DNA of 24,691 bases from JBGVMW01 sp045125095 (GTDB lineage Bacteria; Bacillota; Clostridia; Lachnospirales; Lachnospiraceae): assembly GCA_045125095.1 (NCBI GenBank), contig JBGVMW010000255.1, forward strand, positions 1-24,691. Direction: 5' to 3'. A model generated the notes under the pieces. That model did not search any database, was not told the DNA's origin, and saw nothing but the letters and a program-made list of their open reading frames with translations. Positions 1 through 5,847 of the stretch are shown here, in pieces (position 1 is the first letter of the stretch; every line of letters begins with the position of its first letter). A program made the position numbers and the translations under genes.

Positions 1-62
1 TCCTCAATTGCCTGTGGCTGGTCTCCAGTAGGCTGATAGGGAGCATGAAGTTTAAACTCCAT
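1..62 (-). CDS. uvrB: UvrB, excinuclease ABC subunit B (N-terminal fragment, runs off window)
   Basis: Only the first 20 or so codons are present; the gene continues beyond the left edge. On the minus strand the ATG at 60-62 opens a peptide MEFKLHAPYQPTGDQPQAIE. This matches the conserved UvrB N-terminus, where the Y-x-P-[ST]-GDQP-x-AI motif leads into the helicase-like domain. UvrB is the damage-verification helicase of nucleotide excision repair, loaded by UvrA and then recruiting UvrC. The Shine-Dalgarno is weak (an AGAAAGAAG stretch). Established knowledge: uvrB is a core gene and belongs to the SOS regulon in many Firmicutes. Its presence marks the left edge of the window as ordinary chromosome, so the recombinase genes next to it lie at an island/chromosome junction. 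Confidence 0.9.
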   Translation of the reverse strand, partial: MEFKLHAPYQPTGDQPQAIE

Positions 63-83
63 AACATCATCTTCTTTCTATTT

Positions 84-113
84 TCTATAGTAAAATTGAC
101 TTCTATAAGCCAA
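84..113 (-). promoter_or_regulatory. Candidate uvrB-proximal promoter
   Basis: The minus strand reads TTGGCT, an 18-nt spacer, then TATAGA, ending 21 nt before the uvrB ATG. Both hexamers are imperfect. A second, better promoter lies further upstream at 322-350, so this one is tentative. Confidence 0.4.
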
Positions 114-193
114 CTCATTGTTACTCATGCATACTCAGCAAATTCGGAAATCAACTGAGAATCACAATTGGGTCACCAAATTCAGATGCCCAA

Positions 194-229
194 ACTATAC
201 GGACTATATGGACTATATGAACTATATAG
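194..229. repeat. Four tandem 9-bp repeats between integrase and uvrB
   Basis: Four head-to-tail 9-bp units follow each other without a gap: ACTATACGG, ACTATATGG, ACTATATGA, ACTATATAG. A fifth degenerate unit (ACAATATTT) may follow at 230-238. Short direct repeats beside a tyrosine-recombinase gene are a common form of integrase arm-type binding site, so an attL-end role is plausible but unproven. Confidence 0.75.
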
Positions 230-272
230 ACAATATTTGTATTTTCCTATATAATTATCAGTAGTCAATGAC

Positions 273-351
273 AAAAAAATAGACAAAATCAAGCATCTTT
301 ATAGTACGCACATACACTGAGATTATACTACAAAACTTTGATTTTGTCTAT
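273..351 (-). terminator. 14-bp inverted repeat plus U-run, terminator of the integrase operon
   Basis: Perfect 14-bp arms (ATAGACAAAATCAA at 279-292 and its complement at 338-351) flank a 45-nt loop. On the minus strand the structure is followed by a run of seven T (273-279). It lies about 40 nt after the stop of the last tyrosine recombinase. The long loop is unusual. The 5' arm overlaps the -35 hexamer of a promoter described separately. Confidence 0.6.
322..350 (-). promoter_or_regulatory. Near-consensus sigma-A promoter directed toward uvrB
   Basis: The minus strand reads TAGACA, exactly 17 nt, then TATAAT. That is five of six and six of six matches to the vegetative consensus. Transcription would start near position 315 and run through the 9-bp repeats into uvrB, giving a leader of about 250 nt. 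The -35 hexamer sits inside the distal arm (338-351) of the inverted repeat. Confidence 0.6.
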
Positions 352-358
352 CCAGAAA

Positions 359-372
359 CGAACATTTGTTCC
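359..372. promoter_or_regulatory. LexA/DinR-like dyad
   Basis: CGAACATTTGTTCC contains the exact dyad GAAC-N4-GTTC. It matches most positions of the Gram-positive LexA/DinR box CGAACRNRYGTTYG, with two mismatches. It begins 9 nt upstream of the -35 hexamer of the promoter at 322-350, which points toward uvrB, a typical SOS gene. Confidence 0.5.
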
Positions 373-392
373 TTTTCTTTTTAATATTACTC

Positions 393-1667
393 CTAAAAAA
401 ATTCACTCACATCAATGATAACCTTGCTAAAATCTTTATCCTCCTCTTCGCAATTAGTCTTTGGTACAACAGAATCAATAAAAGAATCCAGTTTATCCAA
501 CTTAATTACTGACAGCTTCGATTTATCTATATAATTGTCAACTGTAACAATCTCTGTCGAATGTCCTAAGTTCTTTGCAATTGCTTTTGGGCTTATCCCC
601 TGCATAAGAAGAAGTGTCGCACATGTTCCTCTTAAATCATGCCATCTCACATCAGGTAAATCCAGTTCTTTAAGCAGTTGCTTGAAATGCTCATAATGAT
701 AATTTTTGCTTCTTGGTCTGCCATAAGAACTGCAACAAACGTACCCCAAATCTTGGAATACAGTTTTTCTCCTACTCTTACAAGCCTGATAGTACTTTCT
801 TTGTTTAAGAATTGCTTCATATACAATATCAGGAATATCAATAGTTCTGACACTCGAAGGAGTCTTTGTTCTGACTTCCTGCTTTGTAAGTGTTTTAGCG
901 TCCAGCTCACTATCATCCTTTTTAATATCCCTACCAAGCTGTCTGCGAATTGTGAGCTTCTGATTAATAAAATCTATATCTGAATATTTAATTCCTATTA
1001 TCTCAGAGCATCGCAGACCCATAACAACATTGAATAACAACATTAAATAGATTTTACTGTTCTTACTGCCTTCAATCAGTTTAAAGACCTGCTCTTTTGT
1101 AAGTGTCTTTTCTACTTCAATCGTTCTTGAATGATAGTTATTTGTCTTTGCTTTTTTTGGCATTCTTACTCCCAACGCCATATTGGTTTCTACAGCTTTT
1201 TCACTAACCGCTAAATCAAGACAGGTTTTCATAATAGTCTTTACCTGTTCAGCCACGCTAGGAGAATAGTCACCAACCTTTTTATATAACCGCACAATAT
1301 CTGCGGAATTAATCATCTTCATCATTTTGTTTCCAAGAACTGAAACGATATGATTATTCACAACAGAATTATAGCTATAATAAGTATTGTAACTCCCAAC
1401 ACGCATTTTGATATCGTCATCCAACCAATGTCTAACATAATCTTTGAACAGTATTGAGCCATATACCAGATATTTTCTCTCATGTAGTTTACCTATGATG
1501 ATTTCCCTAGCCTTCTCTGCATCTTCCTTATTAGAAAACCCAGCGTGTTGCTGGGTCTTCTCAGTTTCATCATCATATTTTAATACAACAAGAAATCCAT
1601 AATTACCTTTAATCCTCTTAACATTTTTCACTTTAAATGAAGTATAGTTTTCCAAACCTAACTGCAT
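393..1667 (-). CDS. Tyrosine recombinase (phage/ICE-type integrase), last gene of the xis-int-int operon
   Basis: Site-specific DNA recombinase of 424 aa. An N-terminal arm-binding-like region (about residues 1-70) is followed by a SAM-like core-binding domain (about 70-165) and the catalytic domain (about 185-400). The visible catalytic set is R219 in GLRCSEI, the H343-x-x-R346 box in WHDLRGTCATLLL, H369 in LGHS and nucleophile Y379. The protein looks complete and active. Its ATG lies 7 nt after GAGGAGG and sits inside the 3' end of the upstream recombinase gene (10-nt overlap), so translation is probably coupled. It is the last gene before chromosomal uvrB, the usual place for an integrase near an attachment site. 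The Asp/Glu-rich C-terminal tail (about 405-424) is not part of the fold. The family is certain; the target site is unknown. Confidence 0.93.
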   Translation of the reverse strand: MQLGLENYTSFKVKNVKRIKGNYGFLVVLKYDDETEKTQQHAGFSNKEDAEKAREIIIGKLHERKYLVYGSILFKDYVRHWLDDDIKMRVGSYNTYYSYNSVVNNHIVSVLGNKMMKMINSADIVRLYKKVGDYSPSVAEQVKTIMKTCLDLAVSEKAVETNMALGVRMPKKAKTNNYHSRTIEVEKTLTKEQVFKLIEGSKNSKIYLMLLFNVVMGLRCSEIIGIKYSDIDFINQKLTIRRQLGRDIKKDDSELDAKTLTKQEVRTKTPSSVRTIDIPDIVYEAILKQRKYYQACKSRRKTVFQDLGYVCCSSYGRPRSKNYHYEHFKQLLKELDLPDVRWHDLRGTCATLLLMQGISPKAIAKNLGHSTEIVTVDNYIDKSKLSVIKLDKLDSFIDSVVPKTNCEEEDKDFSKVIIDVSEFF

Positions 1668-2881
1668 AACGAATCCTCCTCATCCATAGCATACAACTCA
1701 TTTAAGTACGTCAAAATCTCTTTATTTCCATCGATTATATCCGCATACATTTCGTATGTTGTATTAATGGAAACATGTCCTAAAGCACCGCTAATTATCG
1801 GCAACTCATATCCCTGCTCTAGCAGGATTGAAGCATAACAATGTCTTAAGCCATGAACAGATATATGTTTTATACCATTATTTACACATAGTCTGGTTAA
1901 TGCTGTATTAATAGATGTCTCACCTCTGGGATTGCCAACTTCAGTGCAAGAAACATAATCATTATCAATATATGCATCTCCATACTTTTCCTTATTAGCC
2001 TCTACAACTGCTTTTCTTTTTAATACTTCCTGCCAAACATAATCAGGAACATGAAGCACTCGATTAGAGTGTAAAGTCTTTGGGTCAGTAAGAATCTGAA
2101 CTGAATCTACCTTTTCACAAGTACCATCAATGAACTTTCTATGGTGGTTTAACTGCCTTTGAATATTGACGGTATGAGCATCCACATCAAAATCAGAAAA
2201 CTTCAGCCCTCTTATCTCTCCTTTTCTCAGACCTAAAAAGAGAGCTAACAGGTATTCAAGATACCATTCTGTATCCTTTGCTACTGCAAGTAACTGTCGT
2301 ATCTCCTTTTTGTCGAGTATGTTCAACGGTTTATTTTCTCTAGGGCATTTCTTTAACTTAGGTAATGTATGTATTCTCTTTTCATCATAATAAGCGTACC
2401 TAAGTGCCAGATACATATATTCTCTCGCTTTATTAGCAGCCGTCTTAGATGTTCCACTAATCACATCCAACAACTGATTTAATTCATTTTCTGTAACCTC
2501 CGCCAGCATTGGGTCTGACTTCCAATTTGGGAGAATATGCTTATACAATGTGTATCTGTATACCATCATAGTAGTAGGAGCACAATAAGAAGATAAAATT
2601 TCTTCAAGATAATACTCTAAATATGACTTAACAGACATCTCTTCTGCATAGCAGGTTGCAAAGCCATGTTTTCTAGCCTCACTTGCAAATTCTTTATCAT
2701 ACGTTTCTTTCGCATCATTTGCTTCATCAGCGGTCAAAAAGCCCTTCTTTAGTTTATAATCAACTTCTCCGTTTTCATCAAAACACTTAATACGAATCTG
2801 CCAGCTTTTACCATTATAAGTAGCATTTCTATCGATTTGCCCCTTTACAGGGCAATCACTTAACTTGATATCTTCAGCCAT
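1658..2881 (-). CDS. Tyrosine recombinase (integrase), second copy in tandem
   Basis: A 407-aa tyrosine recombinase with an N-terminal arm-binding-like part (about 15-75), a core-binding SAM-like domain (about 85-170) and a catalytic domain (about 185-400). By my count the catalytic residues are R219 (GLRKGEI), H343 and R346 (HGLRHCYASILL), H369 (LGHVS) and Y379. These are the same numbers as in the neighbouring recombinase. The start ATG has GGAGG 10 nt upstream and lies within the end of the excisionase-like gene (22-nt overlap). The two recombinases are clearly diverged in sequence. They could act together or on different substrates; the sequence does not decide this. Family assignment is firm. 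Confidence 0.93.
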   Translation of the reverse strand: MAEDIKLSDCPVKGQIDRNATYNGKSWQIRIKCFDENGEVDYKLKKGFLTADEANDAKETYDKEFASEARKHGFATCYAEEMSVKSYLEYYLEEILSSYCAPTTMMVYRYTLYKHILPNWKSDPMLAEVTENELNQLLDVISGTSKTAANKAREYMYLALRYAYYDEKRIHTLPKLKKCPRENKPLNILDKKEIRQLLAVAKDTEWYLEYLLALFLGLRKGEIRGLKFSDFDVDAHTVNIQRQLNHHRKFIDGTCEKVDSVQILTDPKTLHSNRVLHVPDYVWQEVLKRKAVVEANKEKYGDAYIDNDYVSCTEVGNPRGETSINTALTRLCVNNGIKHISVHGLRHCYASILLEQGYELPIISGALGHVSINTTYEMYADIIDGNKEILTYLNELYAMDEEDSLCS

Positions 2882-3078
2882 TCGTCAAATCCCTCCTTTG
2901 GAACTCTAATAACAGAATTTATCTTGATTACCTTAAATGGCGACTTTGTCTCATAAACCTTGTTTAAGAAATCATATGTTGTCGCCTTGCTCAGACCAAG
3001 CATTATCATTATTTCCTGAGGTGTATAAACTCTTTTGTTTACACAGCTATCTACAACTTCATTTGTACGTGTTGCCAT
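2860..3078 (-). CDS. Excisionase-like helix-turn-helix protein (MerR/HTH_17 type)
   Basis: A 72-aa protein with the layout of a small excisionase. YTPQEIMIMLGLSKATTYDF forms a helix-turn-helix near residues 18-38. A short wing follows, with IRVPKEGFDEWL near the C-terminus (IPxxxFxxWL signature). Known role of the family: bending attachment-site DNA and steering tyrosine integrases toward excision. The ATG has AAGGAG 10 nt upstream. Its end overlaps the next recombinase gene by 22 nt, so excisionase and both recombinases are likely made from one message. A perfect 12-bp palindrome lies 30 nt upstream of the start and could be a binding site for autoregulation. Confidence 0.82.
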   Translation of the reverse strand: MATRTNEVVDSCVNKRVYTPQEIMIMLGLSKATTYDFLNKVYETKSPFKVIKINSVIRVPKEGFDEWLKISS

Positions 3079-3108
3079 ATATCAAAATCTCCTTCATAAA
3101 AGATATTT

Positions 3109-3120
3109 TGTAAGCTTACA
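3109..3120. promoter_or_regulatory. Perfect 12-bp palindrome upstream of the excisionase gene
   Basis: TGTAAGCTTACA is a perfect palindrome 30-42 nt upstream of the excisionase ATG, in the place expected for an operator or Xis/Int site. No convincing -35/-10 pair was found around it. Confidence 0.45.
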
Positions 3121-3208
3121 CGTATAGTATGAGCCAAAATCAGCCCTATTTCTCGCTTAGGACAAACTGCATACCCCTTATAAATACTTGTTCCAACAAA
3201 AAGAATTT

Positions 3209-3484
3209 TTACTCGTCGTCTGAGATAAATGGAAAGTAAACAATCATATCGAGTCCAAGGTTATCGTATGATACATTTTCAAATGGCGTACCATCAATTT
3301 CATCTGCGTATTCATCAAGATAACTTGTAAGTTCCGCAATCATAGCCATAAACGAATTCCCCTGTCTTACTATGATACCCATGCATTTTGCTCCAAACAT
3401 GAAACGACCAGAGTAATTTTCATATACAGAATATTTATCTGAATGAATTTCACAGAACTCACGAATCAAATCACTCACTTTCAT
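3209..3484 (-). CDS. Small hypothetical protein (91 aa)
   Basis: Not recognised. The 91-aa protein is soluble, mildly acidic (ends in SDDE), rich in aromatic residues (FCEIHSDKYSVYENYSGRFMF), and has no membrane segment or signal peptide. Its ATG overlaps the stop of the preceding gene in an ATGA junction, so the two are translationally coupled and probably functionally linked. It is the last gene of a three-gene group headed by the serine recombinase. About 130 nt with no gene separates it from the excisionase gene. A pair of small unknown proteins behind a recombinase is typical of accessory mobile DNA. Confidence 0.7.
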   Translation of the reverse strand: MKVSDLIREFCEIHSDKYSVYENYSGRFMFGAKCMGIIVRQGNSFMAMIAELTSYLDEYADEIDGTPFENVSYDNLGLDMIVYFPFISDDE

Positions 3485-3822
3485 GCTTTGTCACCCACTT
3501 TCAAGGATATGAGCATATCATCCTGCTCATAGAAATAGCACTCCTGCTCAAGACTGCTGTGATATTTGCAAACCATCTGATGAAAAATATTGATATACGA
3601 ATCAAAAGAATCTTCCATACTATAGATAACAAGGTGCTCACATGAGAACTCGTTACCACGAATGAATGCCTTCGCAGGTATTGAGAAAAAATAATCAGCT
3701 CCTGCTTTGCCAAGCAGTTCTATTAATTCCTGTCGAAAATTGTAATTATCACACTTCCAAACTTCTGCTCCATGAATGCAATACTCTGGAAGATGAAAAA
3801 CTAATTTCACACCATATTCCAT
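3481..3822 (-). CDS. Small hypothetical protein (113 aa)
   Basis: Not recognised. The frame is open from a GTG at 3831. The ATG at 3822 is preferred because AGGT lies 7 nt before it, whereas the GTG is only about 3 nt from its possible SD. The product is soluble and contains several Cys/His/Tyr residues (LPEYCIHGAEVWKCDNYNF near the N-terminus, QECYFYEQDD near the C-terminus). Those residues do not form a recognisable metal-binding pattern. It follows the resolvase gene directly and shares an ATGA overlap with the next gene. Confidence 0.7.
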   Translation of the reverse strand: MEYGVKLVFHLPEYCIHGAEVWKCDNYNFRQELIELLGKAGADYFFSIPAKAFIRGNEFSCEHLVIYSMEDSFDSYINIFHQMVCKYHSSLEQECYFYEQDDMLISLKVGDKA

Positions 3823-3831
3823 AATTCGCAC

Positions 3832-4437
3832 CTATCCTTCTATTGAATATATTTTCTTCAACTTATAATATGTAGTCTTCTTAACCCCCAGCTCCTTCAT
3901 CGCTGCCACAGCGGTAATCTCTCCCGATGCTACTCTTTGCATAACTGACTCATAATTTGCTGGTTTCTTTGCAACTGGGCGACCAAATTTGACACCTTTT
4001 TGCTTAGCCACCTCAATGCCTTCTTTCTGACGCTGATGAATTTTCAATCGTTCTTCCTCTGCAATCGAAGCCATTACCTCAATAAGTATATTTGATATCA
4101 TATCCATTACCCATGATTGGTCTTTACAGTCAACCAATGTAGTAGGAATATTCAATATGCGAATCCTTATCTTATTGGCTTTGAACCATTCCAGTTCTTC
4201 CTTAATCATCTGCTTATTACGCCCTAATCTGTCTAGTTCCTTCACTACCAAAGTATCTCCACTTCGCAACAAGCTCTGTTTTAATAATTGATATCCAGTA
4301 CGTTCAAAATCACGCCCACTGGATTTATCAACTATTATGTTTCGCTCCTCTATTCCATAGTCCAAAAGAGCTTCAATCTGTCGGTCGAGATTCTGACCAC
4401 TACTACTGACTCTTGCATACGCATAGATTTTTTCCAT
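3832..4437 (-). CDS. Serine recombinase, resolvase/invertase family
   Basis: A 201-aa small serine recombinase of the Tn3 resolvase/DNA-invertase group. The catalytic domain starts with IYAYARVSSSGQNLDRQ and carries the nucleophile Ser11. The arginine cluster is in KELDRLGRNKQ (R70, R73). The long E helix and arm follow (SNILIEVMASIAEEERLKIHQRQ), then GRP and a C-terminal helix-turn-helix (AAMKELGVKKTTYYKLKK). The chosen ATG at 4437 has AAGGAG 10 nt upstream and gives the normal family length. The same frame is open to a second ATG at 4599 with its own GGAG SD, which would add a 54-residue Cys-rich extension; see findings. Repeated GTTCGTAAA motifs flank the start and could be its crossover site or operator. 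Confidence 0.9.
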   Translation of the reverse strand: MEKIYAYARVSSSGQNLDRQIEALLDYGIEERNIIVDKSSGRDFERTGYQLLKQSLLRSGDTLVVKELDRLGRNKQMIKEELEWFKANKIRIRILNIPTTLVDCKDQSWVMDMISNILIEVMASIAEEERLKIHQRQKEGIEVAKQKGVKFGRPVAKKPANYESVMQRVASGEITAVAAMKELGVKKTTYYKLKKIYSIEG

Positions 4438-4473
4438 AGAATCAACACTCCTTACGCTTTTTATCGAGTTACA

Positions 4474-4536
4474 CCGTTCGTAAAAGTCCCAAACGAGCTC
4501 TTGGATGGAATCTGTTCGTAAAGTAGGTTTACGAAC
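4474..4536. repeat. GTTCGTAAA repeats around the resolvase 5' end (candidate res site or operator)
   Basis: GTTCGTAAA occurs at 4476-4484 and 4514-4522. The latter is followed after 5 nt by its exact complement, TTTACGAAC, at 4528-4536, giving a 9-bp perfect inverted repeat. A fourth, inverted copy with two extra matching bases (TTTACGAACGG) is at 4780-4790 and pairs with CCGTTCGTAAA at 4474-4484. Small serine recombinases commonly act on paired inverted subsites next to their own gene. Confidence 0.55.
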
Positions 4537-4900
4537 GCATTTGTACCCCGACTTTTGCAGAAACCAAAAGCACCGATAACATTCCGTAAATTTACACATT
4601 TCTCGAACTCCAGTTACAGCAGGTTCGGATGGCAGGTTAGAACGGATTATGCAGGCAGAAAATCGTTACGCTGTAATTCAAGCACAGTGCCCTTATTTTT
4701 CCATCAGTCGAGCTATCTGCCATGAACCCACTAATTGCCCTAAATGAGCCAAATAAAGCGAAATGAACTTTTTGACACATTTACGAACGGTTGTACTGTT
4801 TTATAACTCTAGTTACGGATATGTTCCAGTCGCTAATACTGCCAATTTTGTCGCAATTTCTTTGGTTGTTATGTATGATTTGAAGTGTTTCTTCTATATA

Positions 4901-4932
4901 TATATTGAAAGGCTGGTGATTGTGCCAGCCTT
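4901..4932 (-). terminator. Intrinsic terminator of the ART-like gene
   Basis: Perfect 8-bp stem (AAGGCTGG at 4909-4916, CCAGCCTT at 4925-4932) with an 8-nt loop, 11 nt after the stop codon of the gene ending at 4944. The T-tract on the minus strand is short and interrupted (TTTCAATATATATA). Confidence 0.65.
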
Positions 4933-4943
4933 ACATAATCATT

Positions 4944-5408
4944 TTACGCAATGTATAGTACTTCCCCAGTTTTTACATCTTCAATCCTTGCAACATCGGC
5001 TAACAAGATTATTTCTTCAGAAACAAACCAACTTCCGTAGTTAACTCCTGCTGAATAAGCCTTAAACCATTTCTTATTCATATGATTTCTTTCAGCCCAA
5101 GTTACCCACCATTTATATGCATCTTTCATAGGAACTACAATCTTGACTTGTTTCTTGAAATCTGGATTATTTGGACATTCTAATCCCATCCTAGATGCAT
5201 CTTCTGAATCAGTCAGCCAGACAACTGGTTTAACTGGGTCTGATATTTCACTTACTACGCCAAATGTTCCATCCTCATGCTTAACTATTCTTGCGTCAAT
5301 CGGCTTAATAAGATTGCTCGGGGTCAGCTTAAGATAACCTGACTTAATAATCTGTTCTGCCTGCATTCTTGATGTGTAATGGTATAAAAATTTCTTATCT
5401 GTACTCAT
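4944..5408 (-). CDS. Putative ADP-ribosyltransferase-like protein (HYT motif), 154 aa
   Basis: Small soluble protein. It starts MSTDKKFLYHYTSRMQAEQI, then GYLKLTPSN. A [LY]-HYTS...I..SG.L opening is typical of ART-fold proteins, where His and Tyr/Thr contact NAD. VVWLTDSEDASRMG follows near residue 80, resembling the 'P.VWLT' strand of related small ART-like proteins. The C-terminus carries SWFVSEEIILLADVARIEDV, with a possible catalytic glutamate. This is motif-level recognition only; the activity is not established. The ATG at 5408 is chosen over one at 5432 because AAAGGAG lies 8 nt before it. The gene stands alone, with its own terminator downstream and a dyad upstream, between the resolvase and an unknown gene. 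It could be a toxin, an effector or a phage-derived enzyme. Confidence 0.6.
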   Translation of the reverse strand: MSTDKKFLYHYTSRMQAEQIIKSGYLKLTPSNLIKPIDARIVKHEDGTFGVVSEISDPVKPVVWLTDSEDASRMGLECPNNPDFKKQVKIVVPMKDAYKWWVTWAERNHMNKKWFKAYSAGVNYGSWFVSEEIILLADVARIEDVKTGEVLYIA

Positions 5409-5444
5409 ATTGTTTTCTCCTTTAAAATTCATTTTTTATATTAC

Positions 5445-5461
5445 ATGATGTGCACTATCAT
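5445..5461. promoter_or_regulatory. Operator-like dyad upstream of the ART-like gene
   Basis: ATGATGTGCACTATCAT has ATGAT/ATCAT arms around a GTGCAC palindrome, with one asymmetric base. It lies about 40-50 nt upstream of the ATG at 5408 and upstream of an AT-rich stretch that could be a -10. No clear -35 was found. Confidence 0.35.
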
Positions 5462-5464
5462 TTT

Positions 5465-5737
5465 ACGAGTTTATTATATTACTCCTTCCCCTCGTCTTCT
5501 TGCTTATGTCATCTTATAAACCCCTTACAATTCAGTTGGTTTATAAAATATTCATTTACCCATCGTCTGAACACTCAATATCATCATCTCCTTGAATCAA
5601 CACATATTTAATTTGTAATTTAAAGATTATAAGAAAATTATAATGCCTTCTTCTAAGGATGACTTGCCTACATCTTTTTGAGAAAGGCTTACAAATTGGG
5701 ATTATGATAGAAATATTTTTTACCTATCGTCTGAATA
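5465..5737. repeat. Degenerate ~100-bp direct duplication in the 5409-5847 gap
   Basis: Two copies lie in the same orientation. The best conserved part is TTTACC[CT]ATCGTCTGAA[CT]A at 5555-5573 and 5719-5737 (17 of 19 identical). Toward lower coordinates both copies continue with weaker similarity: matching TTGTAAG, an AAGATG...TA[AG]GC block, and a TATAAT-containing end. The gap holds no gene I can support; it also contains the dyad at 5445-5461 and the terminator at 5739-5767. Confidence 0.6.
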
Positions 5738-5738
5738 T

Positions 5739-5767
5739 AAAAAGAACTGGCACAACAGCACCAGTTC
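5739..5767 (-). terminator. Intrinsic terminator of the 250-aa gene
   Basis: Stem GAACTGG (5744-5750) and CCAGTTC (5761-5767), 10-nt loop, followed on the minus strand by TTTTTA. It lies about 80 nt beyond the stop codon at 5848. Confidence 0.8.
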
Positions 5768-5847
5768 CTTCTATATAATGAATACAATTCCACAATAATA
5801 TTAAGTTGCAAGCCACTACACCACTCCGCATCTAAAGAGCAGGAGCA

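Larger units (their letters stand above)
4438..4943. other. 506-bp gap upstream of the resolvase: repeats, possible relic, terminator
   Basis: This holds the GTTCGTAAA repeats (left part), the possible 54-codon N-terminal extension of the resolvase frame (4438-4599), and a terminator at its right end. Part of the middle (about 4600-4760) looks GC-richer by eye. On the plus strand it has an open frame from about 4580 to its stop at 4744-4746, but no convincing start or SD. I read it as a possible gene relic, not as a gene. Confidence 0.4.

Noticed and set aside
194..229. CRISPR-like array
   Set aside because: The units are 9 bp and contiguous with no spacers, and no cas genes are present.
393..4437. 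Recombinases as hsdS invertases
   Set aside because: They lie 5 kb or more from hsdS, with an excisionase and next to uvrB, and no inverted hsdS cassette is visible. Element integration/resolution explains them better.
4474..4536. LexA box in the GTTCG/CGAAC repeats
   Set aside because: The half-sites point the wrong way (GTTCG before CGAAC) and are not 4 nt apart, unlike a DinR site.
4763..5044. Plus-strand frame upstream of the resolvase
   Set aside because: It overlaps the ART-like gene and its terminator, has no SD, and its protein lacks any domain or plausible composition.
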